Of a stretch of 33,233 nucleotides of DNA, positions 19,686-31,197 are shown one piece after another (the first letter of the stretch is position 1; each line of letters opens with the position of its first letter). Both the position numbers and the translations under genes were made by a program. The notes under the pieces were generated by a model, which saw only the letters and a program-made list of their open reading frames with translations, did no database searches and was not told the DNA's origin. Origin of the DNA: Alphaproteobacteria bacterium (lineage in GTDB: Bacteria; Pseudomonadota; Alphaproteobacteria; TMED109); NCBI GenBank assembly GCA_029243935.1, contig JAQWRB010000112.1, positions 1 to 33,233 of the forward strand. Reading direction: 5' to 3'.

Positions 19686-20702
19686 TTAAAATTGATCATC
19701 AACTTTTTTAGCAAGTTGCTCTAAATTTTCTGGAGGCCATTCCGGAATCATTTGACCTAGATTTAAATTCATATTAGTCAAAACTTCTTTAATTTCATTT
19801 AGAGATTTTCTACCAAAATTAGGCGTTCTAAGCATTTCTGATTCAGATTTTTGTACTAAGTCTCCAATATATACAATATTATCATTTTTTAAACAATTTG
19901 CAGACCTAACAGATAGCTCTAACTCCTCAACTTTTCTTAAAAGGTGAGGATTTAATAATGCATCAGGTGTGATCTCTTCTTCAACTACTATAGGAAGAGG
20001 GTCTTCAAAATTAACAAAATTACCTAATTGTTCTATCATTATTCTAGCTGCCAATGCTGTTGCATCTTCTGGTGTAATAGTGCCATCCGTTTCAATATCC
20101 ATTAGCAATCTATCATAATCCGTGTCTTGACCTACTCTTGAGTTCTCTATTTTATATGACACTGTTCTTACAGGACTAAAAATTGAGTCTATAGGAATAA
20201 GACCTATAGGAGCATCTTCTGGCTTATTTTCAGCAGCAGGTGCATAGCCTCTTCCCGTATTAATTGTGAAATCAATGTTCAGTTCTGAATCTTTATCTAA
20301 ATGACAAATGATTAATTCTGGATTTTTTATTTCTACATTAGCATTACTTTGTATCATTCCAGCTGTTACATCACATGGGCCCTTTGCATTAAGTGACACT
20401 TTACTTATTCCATCTATATGAGACTTTACTGAAATATTCTTAATATTTAATATGAGGTCAACTACATCTTCTCTTACTCCGGGAATAGATGAAAATTCAT
20501 GAAGAACATTCTCTATTTGTATTGCTGTTATCGCCGCTCCTTGTAAGGAAGATAGTAAAACTCTTCTTAAAGAGTTCCCAATTGTAAGTCCATAACCGCG
20601 CTCTATTGGCTCAGCAACAACTGTACCTTTTATATCACCACTTTTAGCAGCAATTACAACATTTGATGGGGTGATCAAGTCATTCCAATTTTTTTCTAAC
20701 AC
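19686..20702 (-). CDS. rpoA: DNA-directed RNA polymerase alpha subunit
   Basis: [29 protein letters not shown]; alpha-[46 protein letters not shown]. Confidence 0.98.
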   Translation of the reverse strand: MLEKNWNDLITPSNVVIAAKSGDIKGTVVAEPIERGYGLTIGNSLRRVLLSSLQGAAITAIQIENVLHEFSSIPGVREDVVDLILNIKNISVKSHIDGISKVSLNAKGPCDVTAGMIQSNANVEIKNPELIICHLDKDSELNIDFTINTGRGYAPAAENKPEDAPIGLIPIDSIFSPVRTVSYKIENSRVGQDTDYDRLLMDIETDGTITPEDATALAARIMIEQLGNFVNFEDPLPIVVEEEITPDALLNPHLLRKVEELELSVRSANCLKNDNIVYIGDLVQKSESEMLRTPNFGRKSLNEIKEVLTNMNLNLGQMIPEWPPENLEQLAKKVDDQF

Positions 20703-20757
20703 TATAAATTCCTTAATTTATTTAAATATATAAATTTCTTTGTATTGATACAATATA

Positions 20758-21144
20758 CTAAACTCTTCTGCGTTTAGGGGGTCTACATCCATTATGTGGC
20801 ATAGGAGTTACATCATTTATTGTAGTAACTGTGAATCCTATAGTTTGGAGCGCCCTTAATGCTGATTCCCTACCTGCACCAGGACCACTTACTTTTACTT
20901 CTAGGACCTTTAAACCATGTTCTTGAGCTTTTTTCCCCGCATCCTCTGCAGCTAATTGAGCTGCAAAAGGTGTAGATTTTCTTGAACCTTTAAAACCTTG
21001 AGTTCCAGCCGAAGACCATGAAACAGTATTGCCTTGATGGTCTGTAATAGTAATAATTGTATTATTAAAAGTAGAATTTACATGAGCTACTCCCGATGTA
21101 ATATTCTTTTTTTCTTTTTTCTTTTTTGTTTCTTTTGCAGCCAT
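20758..21144 (-). CDS. rpsK: 30S ribosomal protein S11
   Basis: [40 protein letters not shown] terminus. Confidence 0.98.
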   Translation of the reverse strand: MAAKETKKKKEKKNITSGVAHVNSTFNNTIITITDHQGNTVSWSSAGTQGFKGSRKSTPFAAQLAAEDAGKKAQEHGLKVLEVKVSGPGAGRESALRALQTIGFTVTTINDVTPMPHNGCRPPKRRRV

Positions 21145-21164
21145 AATACCCTCTGGTTGATTAA

Positions 21165-21533
21165 TTAAGCAGTTTTCTTATTAGCAATTGCCATATTTTT
21201 ACCCTTACGAGTTCTTGCATTTGTTTTAGTTCTTTGCCCTCTTACCGGCAAACCTTTTCTATGTCTTATTCCTCTGTAACATCCAGAATCTCTAAGCCTT
21301 TTAATATTCATAGAGATTATACTCCGTAAATCACCTTCTACTGTATATTTTGAGGTTAAATCTCTAAGTGTGTCTAACTCTACCTCAGTTAAATCATTAA
21401 CCCTTCTAGATTTAGGAATTCCTGCATCTTCAATTATCTTTGATGCAGTAGTGTTTCCAATTCCATAGATATAAGTTAAAGCTATTTCAACTCTTTTACC
21501 TGTAGGAACATTTACTCCTGATATTCTTGCCAA
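21165..21533 (-). CDS. rpsM: 30S ribosomal protein S13, probable TTG start
   Basis: [40 protein letters not shown]. The canonical MARISGVN start maps to TTG at 21531-21533 with GGAGG upstream; the ORF-track start (21545) is also TTG and overlaps that Shine-Dalgarno. Confidence 0.95.
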   Translation of the reverse strand: MARISGVNVPTGKRVEIALTYIYGIGNTTASKIIEDAGIPKSRRVNDLTEVELDTLRDLTSKYTVEGDLRSIISMNIKRLRDSGCYRGIRHRKGLPVRGQRTKTNARTRKGKNMAIANKKTA

Positions 21534-21581
21534 AAAAACCTCCAATTTTCATCGTATAAAAAAAATAGACCAAGGATCGCG

Positions 21582-21609
21582 ATTATATTCACCTTTACTA
21601 TCAAGTCAA
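21582..21609 (-). promoter_or_regulatory. Strong sigma70-like promoter upstream of rpsM-rpsK-rpoA-rplQ
   Basis: Minus strand TTGACT (21604-21609), 16-nt spacer, TATAAT (21582-21587), in the 75-87 nt gap between adk and rpsM. Confidence 0.65.
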
Positions 21610-21620
21610 CGATATCTAAC

Positions 21621-22268
21621 TCATTTTTGTATTAAACTCATTATTTCCTTAGTAACATTTTCTATATTAGATAAACCATCTATAGAAAATAATACTTCCT
21701 TATCTTTATAATAAGGTAATAAAGGCAGCGTTTCTTTATTATAGGCTTCTAGTCTTTTTGAAGCTGTTTCCCTATTATCATCTTTTCTTCTTATAAAATT
21801 ATTACCTTTACATACATCACATATACCATCTTCCCTAGGCATCTTCGTCTCATCATTAAATCCGGTTCCACAGCCACTACAGGAGAACCTGCCTTCTATC
21901 CTATTTAACAAGACCTCGTCATTTACAGAAAAATTAATTACTAAATCCACTGTAATATTATTATTAGATAACATATTATCTAATTCTTTAGCTTGAGCAA
22001 TTGTTCTTGGAAAACCATCTAAAATAAAACCATGCTCACAATCTTTTTTCTCTATTCTATCTTTAATAATACTTATAACTATCTCATCAGAAACTAATTT
22101 TCCTTCTTCCATGATTTTAGCTGCCTTTAAGCCTGTCTCTGTCTTTGATTTTACTGCTTCTCTCAGCATGTCACCCGTAGATAGATGTGCATAAGAATTT
22201 TCTTTAGCAATAAAACTAGCCTGCGTACCTTTACCACATCCAGGAGGACCAAAAAGTATAATTATCAT
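21621..22268 (-). CDS. adk: Adenylate kinase with Cys4 LID
   Basis: LFGPPGCGKGTQA P-loop; DGFPRTIAQA; RFSCSGCGTGF...GICDVCKG. Confidence 0.97.
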   Translation of the reverse strand: MIIILFGPPGCGKGTQASFIAKENSYAHLSTGDMLREAVKSKTETGLKAAKIMEEGKLVSDEIVISIIKDRIEKKDCEHGFILDGFPRTIAQAKELDNMLSNNNITVDLVINFSVNDEVLLNRIEGRFSCSGCGTGFNDETKMPREDGICDVCKGNNFIRRKDDNRETASKRLEAYNKETLPLLPYYKDKEVLFSIDGLSNIENVTKEIMSLIQK

Positions 22269-23608
22269 TAATTACGGCCTCTAAGTTTAGATTTTTTTAT
22301 TAAGCCCTCATACTGTTGCGCTATTAAATGAGAATGTATTTGTGCTACTGTATCCATCGTAACATTAACAACGATTAGCAAACTTGTTCCTCCAAAATAG
22401 AAAGGGACGGCATATTTTGCAATTAAAATTTCTGGAAGTATACAGACCACACTCAAATACAAAGCCCCCACAACTGTTAACCTTGTTAAAACATGATCAA
22501 TATACAATGCTGTATTTTGCCCAGGTCTTATACCAGGAATAAACCCACCATTTTTTTTCAGATTATCTGCTGTATCTTCAGGATTAAATACAATCGATGT
22601 ATAAAAAAATGAGAAAAACATTATTGCCCCAATATACAAAGCCATGTACAGTGGCTGCCCTCTGCCTAAAAGAGAAGTTACATCCAACATCCAGCTTGGT
22701 CCTGAACCTGCATTAAAACTCATTACAGTAACTGGAAGCAGTAAAATAGATGAAGCAAATATAGGAGGAATAACACCAGCTGTATTTATTTTTAATGGTA
22801 AATGACTAGAATCTCCCTGAAAAACTTTCATTCCCACTTGTCTTTTCGGATACTGAATTAATAGCCTTCTTTGTGCTCTCTCAACAAAAACTATAAACGC
22901 AATAATAGCTACTGACATTAATAATAAGAACATTATAAACAAGCCAGATAAAGCGCCTGTTTTTCCAAGTTCTAATGTAGACACTAAAGCTACGGGAAGA
23001 TTAGCAACAATCCCTGCCATAATTATAAGAGAGATACCATTACCTATTCCTCTTGCGGTTATTTGTTCGCCTAACCACATTAGGAAAACAGTACCACCCG
23101 TTAAAGAAACTACTGTAGTAAATTTAAACATTAATCCTGGCTCCATTACAGCCGGACCCGATGAAGAAGTTAGATTTTCTAGACCACTTGCTATTCCTAG
23201 GCCTTGAACAGCCGCTAAAAAAACTGTCCCATATCTAGTGTATTGTATAATAGTTTTTCTACCAGATTCTCCATCTTTTTTAAGAGTAGCTAAATGGGGA
23301 GAAACAGTAGTCATTAGCTGAATAATAATAGAAGCAGAAATATAAGGCATAATATTTAATGCAAAAATAGTCATTCTGCTAAGAGCCCCACCAGAAAACA
23401 TATCAAACATACCCAAAATGCCACCAGCATTTTGCTGAAATATATCATTTAGTGCCTGAGAATCTATTCCTGGAAGAGGAATATATGTCCCAAGTCTATA
23501 GACTATTAGAGCAGCTAAAGTAAAAATAATTTTCTTCTTTAATTCTTTAGCTTTTGATAAAGCTCCAAAATTTACAGAAGCAGCTAACTGTTCAGCAGCA
23601 GAAGCCAT
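22268..23608 (-). CDS. secY: Protein translocase subunit SecY
   Basis: YRLGTYIPLPGID, FALNIMPYISASIIIQLM, PLKINTAGVIPPIFASSI; 446 aa multi-TM. Confidence 0.98.
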   Translation of the reverse strand: MASAAEQLAASVNFGALSKAKELKKKIIFTLAALIVYRLGTYIPLPGIDSQALNDIFQQNAGGILGMFDMFSGGALSRMTIFALNIMPYISASIIIQLMTTVSPHLATLKKDGESGRKTIIQYTRYGTVFLAAVQGLGIASGLENLTSSSGPAVMEPGLMFKFTTVVSLTGGTVFLMWLGEQITARGIGNGISLIIMAGIVANLPVALVSTLELGKTGALSGLFIMFLLLMSVAIIAFIVFVERAQRRLLIQYPKRQVGMKVFQGDSSHLPLKINTAGVIPPIFASSILLLPVTVMSFNAGSGPSWMLDVTSLLGRGQPLYMALYIGAIMFFSFFYTSIVFNPEDTADNLKKNGGFIPGIRPGQNTALYIDHVLTRLTVVGALYLSVVCILPEILIAKYAVPFYFGGTSLLIVVNVTMDTVAQIHSHLIAQQYEGLIKKSKLRGRN

Positions 23609-23645
23609 TTTAAATCCTCTTTAATATTATTGTTAAAAATAAGCA

Positions 23646-24146
23646 CTAACTACTAGCACTTACACTTTCTTTTTTTTCTTTAACTTTTCGCACTAAAATT
23701 GATACATTTCCATCAACTTTTTCTATTGCTTCTTTAGCTGAAGTTGTTAAAGCAGCAACTTCAATATCTACTTTAGATTTAATTGATCCATTTCCTAATA
23801 ATTTAAGCCCATCTCTAACTTTTTTAATTACACCATTTAATTTTAAAACTTCTACATCTATTTTTTTATTCGGGTCAATCTTTCCTGAGTCTATTGCTTT
23901 TTGAATTACATCTATACCAACAGTTGTATATTCTTTTCTGAATATATTATTAAAGCCATGTTTAGGTAAACGTCTATGTAAAGGCATCTGACCTCCTTCA
24001 AAACCTTTAATAGCTACGCCTGCTCTAGCTTTTTGGCCCTTATGACCTTTACCTGCTGTCTTGCCCTTTCCTGATCCAATGCCTCTACCTACTCTTTTTT
24101 TATTTTGTTTGGCTGAATCATTATCTTTTATTTCATTAAGTCTCAT
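23646..24146 (-). CDS. rplO: 50S ribosomal protein L15
   Basis: RVGRGIGSGKGKTAGKGHKGQKAR; FEGGQMPLHRRLPKHGF. Confidence 0.96.
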   Translation of the reverse strand: MRLNEIKDNDSAKQNKKRVGRGIGSGKGKTAGKGHKGQKARAGVAIKGFEGGQMPLHRRLPKHGFNNIFRKEYTTVGIDVIQKAIDSGKIDPNKKIDVEVLKLNGVIKKVRDGLKLLGNGSIKSKVDIEVAALTTSAKEAIEKVDGNVSILVRKVKEKKESVSASS

Positions 24147-24172
24147 TTTAATTCTCCATTTACCCGCTTTAT

Positions 24173-24361
24173 TTAATTTGAATCAACTATTTTTACAAGA
24201 TGTTTGACTTTATAAACCATTCCTCGAATGGAGGGTGTATCTTCTAGAATACTTGTACGGTTAAGTTTATTAAGACCTAATCCAATTAGAGTTTTTCTTT
24301 GATCAGACTTTCGACCAATAGGACTTTGTACTTGCATAACAGTTATTTTACTATTAGCCAT
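24173..24361 (-). CDS. rpmD: 50S ribosomal protein L30
   Basis: [47 protein letters not shown]. Confidence 0.95.
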   Translation of the reverse strand: MANSKITVMQVQSPIGRKSDQRKTLIGLGLNKLNRTSILEDTPSIRGMVYKVKHLVKIVDSN

Positions 24362-24365
24362 TAAA

Positions 24366-24926
24366 TTATGCCTCCGCTGTATTCTTATCTGTGGTTTTAT
24401 CTGTTTTCTTACCTACTACTGAACTAACTTTTAGGCCTCTTCTGCTTGCTACTCCCCTAGGAGATTGCAAATTAGATAAAGCATCAAAAGTTGCTCGCAC
24501 CATATTATATGGATTAGCACTACCTTGAGACTTTGTAACCACATCCTGTACACCCAAGGTTTCAAATACTGCTCTCATAGGACCACCAGCAATTATTCCT
24601 GTACCAGCAGGGGCGCTTCTCACTAGAACTTTAGATGCTCCGTGATAACCAATAACATCGTGGTGAACTGTTCTTCCATCTCTAAGTGGCACTCTTATCA
24701 TTTCTTTTTTTGCTTTGTCTGTAGCTTTTTTTATAGCTTCTGGAACTTCTTTAGCTTTACCTGAAGCAAAACCTACTTGGCCTTTTGCATCACCAGCCAC
24801 CACTAAAGCTGCAAAACCAAATCTTCTACCACCTTTTACAACTTTAGAAACACGATTGATCCCAACTAACTTATCAAGAAGATCATCACCTTCTTTATCA
24901 TTCTTTTTTCCTCTTGCCATAACCAC
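24366..24926 (-). CDS. rpsE: 30S ribosomal protein S5
   Basis: [55 protein letters not shown]. Confidence 0.97.
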   Translation of the reverse strand: MVMARGKKNDKEGDDLLDKLVGINRVSKVVKGGRRFGFAALVVAGDAKGQVGFASGKAKEVPEAIKKATDKAKKEMIRVPLRDGRTVHHDVIGYHGASKVLVRSAPAGTGIIAGGPMRAVFETLGVQDVVTKSQGSANPYNMVRATFDALSNLQSPRGVASRRGLKVSSVVGKKTDKTTDKNTAEA

Positions 24927-24940
24927 TCCTAAAATTTAAC

Positions 24941-25306
24941 TTAAAATACTAAGCCATTGCCCCTTGCCGCCTCAGCTAATGCCTTAACTCGCCCATGATA
25001 TATATATGAACCTCTATCAAAGACAACTTCTTTTACTCCAGAGTCTTTAGCCAATTTAGCAATCATAGAACCAATTTCTTGCGCCGCTACTACATTACCA
25101 CCAAAAATCTTTTTTGTTTTAAACTCTTTATCCATTGTAGATGCTGATAAAAGAGTTTTACCATTTATATCATCAATAATCTGAGCATATATATTTTGAT
25201 TAGATCTATGTACACTTAACCTTAGTCTAGCTATACCATTCTTTTTCAGGTTATACCTATTTCTTTTTTTTCTTCTATCGTCTTTTTGTTTATTTTTTAA
25301 AGTCAT
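24941..25306 (-). CDS. rplR: 50S ribosomal protein L18
   Basis: [48 protein letters not shown]. Confidence 0.97.
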   Translation of the reverse strand: MTLKNKQKDDRRKKRNRYNLKKNGIARLRLSVHRSNQNIYAQIIDDINGKTLLSASTMDKEFKTKKIFGGNVVAAQEIGSMIAKLAKDSGVKEVVFDRGSYIYHGRVKALAEAARGNGLVF

Positions 25307-25313
25307 AATTCAC

Positions 25314-25847
25314 CTATTTTTTCTTACCTTCTTTTTGTCTAACATATTCATCAGAGTATCTTACTCCCTTACCCTTATAAGGCTCAGGCTTTCTTAATGA
25401 TCTAATTTCTGCAGCAAACTGTCCAACTTTCTGTTTACTAAATCCAGATATTATAATTTCTGTAGGATTGTCACACTTAACTTTTATTTCACTTGGAATA
25501 GCTACTTTAATATCATGACTATACCCTAACTGTAGATTTAAAATATTACCTTCAGCAGCTGCTCTATATCCAACACCTTTTACTTCAAGAGTCTTTGAAA
25601 AACCTGCATCAACACCAATTACCATATTATTAATTAAAGTTCTCACTAAACCCCATTGTGATAAAGAAGTCTTATCTTTATTTATTGGTTTAACAGAAAC
25701 TTTATTATCTTTATATATAACTTCTACTGCATCAGTAATAACCTCTGAAAGTTCGCCTAATTTACCTTTTACAGAAAGAACCTTTCCATCAATGCTAAAA
25801 CTAACACCTTCTGGAAGAATTACATCATTTTTACCAACTCTAGACAT
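25314..25847 (-). CDS. rplF: 50S ribosomal protein L6
   Basis: MSRVGKNDVILPEGV; EPYKGKGVRYSDEYVRQKEGKK. Confidence 0.97.
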   Translation of the reverse strand: MSRVGKNDVILPEGVSFSIDGKVLSVKGKLGELSEVITDAVEVIYKDNKVSVKPINKDKTSLSQWGLVRTLINNMVIGVDAGFSKTLEVKGVGYRAAAEGNILNLQLGYSHDIKVAIPSEIKVKCDNPTEIIISGFSKQKVGQFAAEIRSLRKPEPYKGKGVRYSDEYVRQKEGKKK

Positions 25848-25859
25848 TTACTTTATTCC

Positions 25860-26258
25860 TTAAAATACACTACACAAAATTTCGCCACCAATATTGGCAT
25901 TTCTAGCTTCATGGTCAGACATTAACCCTTTTGAAGTTGATACTATTGAAATCCCTAAGCCGCCATAATTCAAAGGCATATCTTTCTTAGAAGAATATAA
26001 TCTTAAACCTGGCTTTGATGAACGTTTAATTTCCTTAATTGCAGGCTTTCCTTCAAAATATTTTAACTCTATTATTAGATTAGCCTTATTATTCTCATTG
26101 GTTTTTATTGAATATCCTCTAATAAAACCTTCTTTTTTTAAAACTGCCAATACTGCAGCTCTTAATTTAGACATAGGACATTCTACCAATGCTTTTTTCG
26201 CCATATGTCCATTTCTAATTCTAGTTAACATATCTCCTAGTGGGTCTGTCATAGTCAT
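25860..26258 (-). CDS. rpsH: 30S ribosomal protein S8
   Basis: [52 protein letters not shown]. Confidence 0.97.
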   Translation of the reverse strand: MTMTDPLGDMLTRIRNGHMAKKALVECPMSKLRAAVLAVLKKEGFIRGYSIKTNENNKANLIIELKYFEGKPAIKEIKRSSKPGLRLYSSKKDMPLNYGGLGISIVSTSKGLMSDHEARNANIGGEILCSVF

Positions 26259-26268
26259 AATAAATCTC

Positions 26269-26574
26269 CTACCAACTTGCTTTTGTTATACCAGGAAGTT
26301 GTCCAGAAGATGCTAAGTCTCTAAAAGCAATTCTGCTCATAGCAAATTTACGATAATTTCCTCTTGGCCTTCCTGTAATTTCACATCTATTTCTAACTCT
26401 AATTTTTGAGCCATTTTTAGGCAAAGCTGCTAACTTCAATACAGCTTTAAATCTGTCTTCTTGCGATACAGTTTTATCTCGTATTATCTTCTTTAATACA
26501 CCTCGCTTTTCTTTATGCAAGTCTACCATATACATTCTTTTTTTATTTTTATCTATTGCACTTTTTTTAGCCAT
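26269..26574 (-). CDS. rpsN: 30S ribosomal protein S14 (zinc-independent type)
   Basis: [41 protein letters not shown]; 101 aa. Confidence 0.97.
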   Translation of the reverse strand: MAKKSAIDKNKKRMYMVDLHKEKRGVLKKIIRDKTVSQEDRFKAVLKLAALPKNGSKIRVRNRCEITGRPRGNYRKFAMSRIAFRDLASSGQLPGITKASW

Positions 26575-26582
26575 TTTTACTC

Positions 26583-27125
26583 CTATTTCCTAAACGGAAA
26601 ATTAAATTTTTTAAGTAATGCTAATCCATGATCATTATTATTAGCAGTTGTACAAATTATAATATCCATTCCCCTTACTACATCTACATCATCATAATTA
26701 ATCTCAGGAAAAACTATTTGTTCTTTAATACCTAATGCAAAATTGCCCTTACCATCAAAACTTTTTGCACTTAGACCCCTAAAATCTCTAACCCTCGGCA
26801 AAGAGATATTTAACAATCTATCTAAAAACTCATACATTTTTTCTTTTCTTAAAGTTACTTTACATCCAATACTCATACCATCTCTTAACTTAAAAGTTGC
26901 AACAGATTTTTTAGCCTTAGTTACAACTACTTTTTGACCAGATATTTGGCTTAAATCTTTTATAGCACCTTCAATCTTTTTTTTATCAGAAGCTGCTTCT
27001 CCTACACCCATATTAATTACTATTTTATCAAGTTTTGGAACTTCATTAATATTCTTACAAGCCAATTCTTCATATAATTCTTTTTTAAAATTGGTTTCGT
27101 AAAGCTCTTTTAATCTTGCACTCAT
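26583..27125 (-). CDS. rplE: 50S ribosomal protein L5
   Basis: [63 protein letters not shown]. Confidence 0.97.
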   Translation of the reverse strand: MSARLKELYETNFKKELYEELACKNINEVPKLDKIVINMGVGEAASDKKKIEGAIKDLSQISGQKVVVTKAKKSVATFKLRDGMSIGCKVTLRKEKMYEFLDRLLNISLPRVRDFRGLSAKSFDGKGNFALGIKEQIVFPEINYDDVDVVRGMDIIICTTANNNDHGLALLKKFNFPFRK

Positions 27126-27136
27126 TTAATACTCCA

Positions 27137-27454
27137 TTAATCTATTAAGTCACCAGAACGTTTTGCAACTCTGACTTTTCTTCCATCATCTAAAAATCTA
27201 TAACCAATTCTCGTAGCTTTATTGTCCTTAGGGTCTATATGTGAAACGTTAGACACATGTATCGATAACTCTTTATCTATAATGCCACCTTGAGATGCCT
27301 GGCTCTGAGCTGTGTGCCTCTTAGCAATATTTAAACCTCTAAGAATAACCCTATTATTTTTAGGGTATACAGTAACAATTTCCCCAGATTTACCTTTATC
27401 TTTACCACTAATTACTAATACTGTATCACCTTTTTTTACCTTTAATTTGCTCAT
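27137..27454 (-). CDS. rplX: 50S ribosomal protein L24
   Basis: [47 protein letters not shown]. Confidence 0.97.
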   Translation of the reverse strand: MSKLKVKKGDTVLVISGKDKGKSGEIVTVYPKNNRVILRGLNIAKRHTAQSQASQGGIIDKELSIHVSNVSHIDPKDNKATRIGYRFLDDGRKVRVAKRSGDLID

Positions 27455-27455
27455 A

Positions 27456-27824
27456 CTATAAAACCTCCGGTGCCAAAGATATTATTTTCATAAAACTTTT
27501 TCCTCGCAATTCTCTAGTAACAGGCCCAAATATTCTTGTCCCTATTGGTTCTTCCTGCTTATTAATCAATACTGCAGCATTACTATCAAATCTTATGGCA
27601 CTCCCATCGACTCTTCTAATCTCTTTTCGTGTTCTTACAACTACAGCTCTATGAACATCACCTTTTTTAACTTTTCCTCTTGGTGCCGCCTCTTTAATAG
27701 ATACAACAATTACATCTCCAACTGACGCATATCTTCTTTTAGAGCCACCTAAAACTTTAATACATTGTACTCTCTTAGCTCCTGAGTTATCCGCAACCAT
27801 CAAATTTGATTCTGTTTGTATCAT
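27456..27824 (-). CDS. rplN: 50S ribosomal protein L14
   Basis: [37 protein letters not shown]. Confidence 0.98.
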   Translation of the reverse strand: MIQTESNLMVADNSGAKRVQCIKVLGGSKRRYASVGDVIVVSIKEAAPRGKVKKGDVHRAVVVRTRKEIRRVDGSAIRFDSNAAVLINKQEEPIGTRIFGPVTRELRGKSFMKIISLAPEVL

Positions 27825-27851
27825 TTTCTTTCCAATTAAATATTATGTATA

Positions 27852-28094
27852 TTATGAAGTAATAGCTTCAGGTAAAACAGTCCATGATTTTTTCTTAGAT
27901 ATAGGCCTACACTCTATTATTCTTACTTTATCACCAATTTTAAAATCATTATTTTCATCATGTGCATGGAATTTGTTAGAACGAGTAATAGTTTTTTTAT
28001 ATAGAGGGTGCCTTACACGCCTATCTACATTTACCACTATAGTCTTTTCACTTGCTGCACTAACTACTGTACCTTGTAAAATTCTTTTAGGCAT
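27852..28094 (-). CDS. rpsQ: 30S ribosomal protein S17
   Basis: [62 protein letters not shown]. Confidence 0.97.
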   Translation of the reverse strand: MPKRILQGTVVSAASEKTIVVNVDRRVRHPLYKKTITRSNKFHAHDENNDFKIGDKVRIIECRPISKKKSWTVLPEAITS

Positions 28095-28290
28095 TTATTG
28101 AACTCCTATTTTGTGCCGATATTGCTGTCAAAACACGCGCAATATCTCTTCTTACTTGAAGTATTTTTGATGAATTTTCAAGCTGACCAGAAGCTGATTG
28201 GAATCGCAAATTAAACTGTTCTTTTTTTAAAGTGACTAATTCAGCTTTTAATTCATCTTCTGTTTTTTGTTTTATATCTGAAAACTTCAT
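28087..28290 (-). CDS. rpmC: 50S ribosomal protein L29
   Basis: [39 protein letters not shown]. Confidence 0.95.
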   Translation of the reverse strand: MKFSDIKQKTEDELKAELVTLKKEQFNLRFQSASGQLENSSKILQVRRDIARVLTAISAQNRSSINA

Positions 28291-28707
28291 TTAAACTCCT
28301 AATTGTCTAGTAACAAATTTTGTACGAATAGGTAATTTTGCAGAACCTAATTCAAGGGCTTCTCTTGCAAGAGTTTCTGTTACTCCATCTAATTCAAACA
28401 TTATTCTTCCTGGCTTTACTTTAGCGGCCCAGAATTCAACGGAACCCTTACCTTTCCCCATCCTAACCTCTGTTGGCTTTTTTGTAACAGGTACATCTGG
28501 AAATATTCTTATCCAAACTCTACCCTGCCTTTTTATATGCCGAGTAATAGCTCTTCTTGCTGCCTCTATCTGTCTTGCAGTAATTCTCTCTGGCTGCAAT
28601 GCTTTCATTCCAAAAGAACCAAAATTGAGAACAGTTCCACCTTTAGCATCTCCATGAATGCGACCTTTATGAGCTTTTCTAAATTTTGTTCTTTTTGGGC
28701 TTAACAT
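28291..28707 (-). CDS. rplP: 50S ribosomal protein L16
   Basis: [50 protein letters not shown]. Confidence 0.98.
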   Translation of the reverse strand: MLSPKRTKFRKAHKGRIHGDAKGGTVLNFGSFGMKALQPERITARQIEAARRAITRHIKRQGRVWIRIFPDVPVTKKPTEVRMGKGKGSVEFWAAKVKPGRIMFELDGVTETLAREALELGSAKLPIRTKFVTRQLGV

Positions 28708-29390
28708 TATCTCGGTGCTCCTTGTTGTGTACTTCTTGCATTTTCCATAGCCATAGGGTCATGCGACATTAACTCACCTCTGAATATCCATACTTTTATT
28801 CCACATATTCCATAAGCCGTAGAAGCTCTAGCTACTCCATAATCAATATCTGCTCTCAGAGTATGCAATGGGACCCTACCTTCTCTATACCATTCTATTC
28901 TGGCTATTTCCGCGCCTCCTAATCTACCTCCAGCATTAATTCTTATTCCTAGCGCTCCTGCCCTCATTGCGGATTGAACAGCTCTTTTCATTGCTCTTCT
29001 AAAAGCAATTCTTTTTACTAATTGGTCTGCAACATTTTCTGCAACTAGCTGTGCTTCAATATCTGGTTTTTTTATTTCAACTATATTTAGTTGTACATCA
29101 CCTTTAGTCATTGTATATAATCTCTTTTTTAAGAGATCTATCTCTGCCCCTTTTCTACCAATTATAATACCTGGCCTAGCAGAATATATTGTAACTCTTG
29201 CAACTTTTGCTGGTCTCTCAACTGTAATTCTACTTACTGCTGAAGTTTTTAATTTTTCTTTAAGAAAAGATTTTATTTTCAAATCTTCTCCCAATAATTT
29301 AGTATATGCATTGCCTTTAGCATACCATCTTGAATCCCATGTCCTATTTATTCCTAATCTAAGTCCGATTGGATTTACTTTTTGACCCAT
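28707..29390 (-). CDS. rpsC: 30S ribosomal protein S3
   Basis: [60 protein letters not shown]. Confidence 0.98.
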   Translation of the reverse strand: MGQKVNPIGLRLGINRTWDSRWYAKGNAYTKLLGEDLKIKSFLKEKLKTSAVSRITVERPAKVARVTIYSARPGIIIGRKGAEIDLLKKRLYTMTKGDVQLNIVEIKKPDIEAQLVAENVADQLVKRIAFRRAMKRAVQSAMRAGALGIRINAGGRLGGAEIARIEWYREGRVPLHTLRADIDYGVARASTAYGICGIKVWIFRGELMSHDPMAMENARSTQQGAPR

Positions 29391-29770
29391 TAAGCTTCCT
29401 CCTGATTTTCTTTAACTATTACTGTTAAATTACTTATAGGTTTAAGGATTTTTGCACCCCTACCTCTAGCTCTTGGTCTAAATCTTTTCATTACCAATGC
29501 CTTGCCTACATAAGCCTCAGAAACAACTAATTTATCAATATCCAAGTCATGATTATTTTCTGCATTTGCTATTGCAGATTGTAAAACTTTTTTTACGTCA
29601 ACTGCTATACGTTTTTTTGAAAATTGCAACTGAAGTAAAGCTTTTGAGACATCCATACCTCTTATACTAGCTGCTACTAAATTAAGCTTCTGTGCACCAG
29701 ATCTAACTGACCTATCAAATGCCATAGCACAGTTATCCTCTAATTTTCTTTTTTTGCTAGTTTTACCCAT
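29390..29770 (-). CDS. rplV: 50S ribosomal protein L22
   Basis: [48 protein letters not shown]. Confidence 0.96.
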   Translation of the reverse strand: MGKTSKKRKLEDNCAMAFDRSVRSGAQKLNLVAASIRGMDVSKALLQLQFSKKRIAVDVKKVLQSAIANAENNHDLDIDKLVVSEAYVGKALVMKRFRPRARGRGAKILKPISNLTVIVKENQEEA

Positions 29771-29772
29771 TT

Positions 29773-30051
29773 CTAAACCTTTTTAACTTTCTTATCCGCT
29801 GTATGTCCATAATATGTTCTGGTAGGAGAATATTCTCCAAGTTTTTGCCCAACCATTTCCTCAGTAATAAAAACTGGAATAAATTTTTTTCCATTATGAA
29901 CAGCAAAATTTAAACCTACAAATTGTGGCAAAATAGTAGATCGCCTTGACCATGTCTTTATAGCAGAACGAGAACCTGCTTTAGCAGCTTCTTGTACCTT
30001 TTTAAGTAAATAACCGTCTACAAACGGGCCTTTCCAAATTGATCTAGCCAC
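29773..30051 (-). CDS. rpsS: 30S ribosomal protein S19
   Basis: [50 protein letters not shown]. Confidence 0.98.
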   Translation of the reverse strand: MARSIWKGPFVDGYLLKKVQEAAKAGSRSAIKTWSRRSTILPQFVGLNFAVHNGKKFIPVFITEEMVGQKLGEYSPTRTYYGHTADKKVKKV

Positions 30052-30069
30052 TGATCTACTTCCTCCTAA

Positions 30070-30894
30070 TTATTTATATCTCTTTTTAAGTATTAATTTA
30101 TCTGTTCTTTTATTAGTTCTTGTTCTTTTACCTTTTGTAGAAACTCCCCAAGGTGTTACTGGATGACGCCCGCCTGACGTTCTACCTTCACCTCCACCGT
30201 GAGGGTGATCAACCGGATTCATAACTACACCTCTTACGTGAGGCCTTCTACCTAGCCATCTAGATCTACCAGCTTTTCCTAAATTTATATTTTGATGATC
30301 TGGGTTGGAAACAGAACCTACCGTAGCCCTGCATTCACCTCTAACTAACCTTTGTTCTCCAGATTGCAATTTTAGTATGACATACCCACTGTCTTTCCCA
30401 ACTAATTGAGCATATGCTCCCGCAGATCTAGCAATTTGACCACCTTTACCTATTTTAAGTTCTATATTATGAATAATTGTTCCCATCGGCATGTTTTTTA
30501 TTGGCATAGTATTACCAGGTTTTATATCTACCTTATCTCCACTTATAACCTTATCGCCCACATTTAACTTTTGTGGGGCTAGAATATAAGTCAGTTTATC
30601 ATCAGTATATTTAATAAGAGCAATGAATGAAGTTCTATTAGGATCATACTCTATCCTTTCAACGGTTGCTTCTATATCGTCATGTATTCTCTTAAAATCT
30701 ATAATTCTATAATTTCTTTTATGTCCACCACCTTTCTGCCATGAAGTAATTCTACCTGTATTATTTCTTCCGCCAGATTTACTTTGCCCATGTGTAAGCG
30801 CTTTTATTGGCCCCCCTGGATGTAATTCTGAACGGTCAATTGTAACGAGCTGTCTTCGTGATGGAGAAGTTGGTTTGTATTGTTTTAGCGCCAT
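30070..30894 (-). CDS. rplB: 50S ribosomal protein L2
   Basis: [53 protein letters not shown]. Confidence 0.98.
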   Translation of the reverse strand: MALKQYKPTSPSRRQLVTIDRSELHPGGPIKALTHGQSKSGGRNNTGRITSWQKGGGHKRNYRIIDFKRIHDDIEATVERIEYDPNRTSFIALIKYTDDKLTYILAPQKLNVGDKVISGDKVDIKPGNTMPIKNMPMGTIIHNIELKIGKGGQIARSAGAYAQLVGKDSGYVILKLQSGEQRLVRGECRATVGSVSNPDHQNINLGKAGRSRWLGRRPHVRGVVMNPVDHPHGGGEGRTSGGRHPVTPWGVSTKGKRTRTNKRTDKLILKKRYK

Positions 30895-30897
30895 CTC

Positions 30898-31197
30898 TTA
30901 TACTCCACTAGAAAGATCAATAGACTGACCTTCAGCTAAAGTTACCATTGCTTTGCGAATTGATGCTCTCCTACCCCTAACACCTTTAAATATTTTTCTT
31001 TTACCTTTAATATTTACAGTATTTACCCCAACAACTTTAACTCCAAATAAAGCTTCAACAGCAGTTTTTATTTGAGGTTTAGTTGCGACAGGAGATACTT
31101 TAAATACTACTTGGTTATTTTCTAATATTCTAGTCGCTTTCTCCGTAATTATAGGAGAAACTATAACATCATAATCTTGTGGTCTAGGAGCTACCAT
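30898..31197 (-). CDS. rplW: 50S ribosomal protein L23
   Basis: [52 protein letters not shown]. Confidence 0.96.
   Translation of the reverse strand: MVAPRPQDYDVIVSPIITEKATRILENNQVVFKVSPVATKPQIKTAVEALFGVKVVGVNTVNIKGKRKIFKGVRGRRASIRKAMVTLAEGQSIDLSSGV

Noticed and set aside
24715-26937. Plus-strand ORFs at 24715, 26098 and 26743
   Set aside because: Antisense to rpsE, rpsH and rplE; shadow ORFs.
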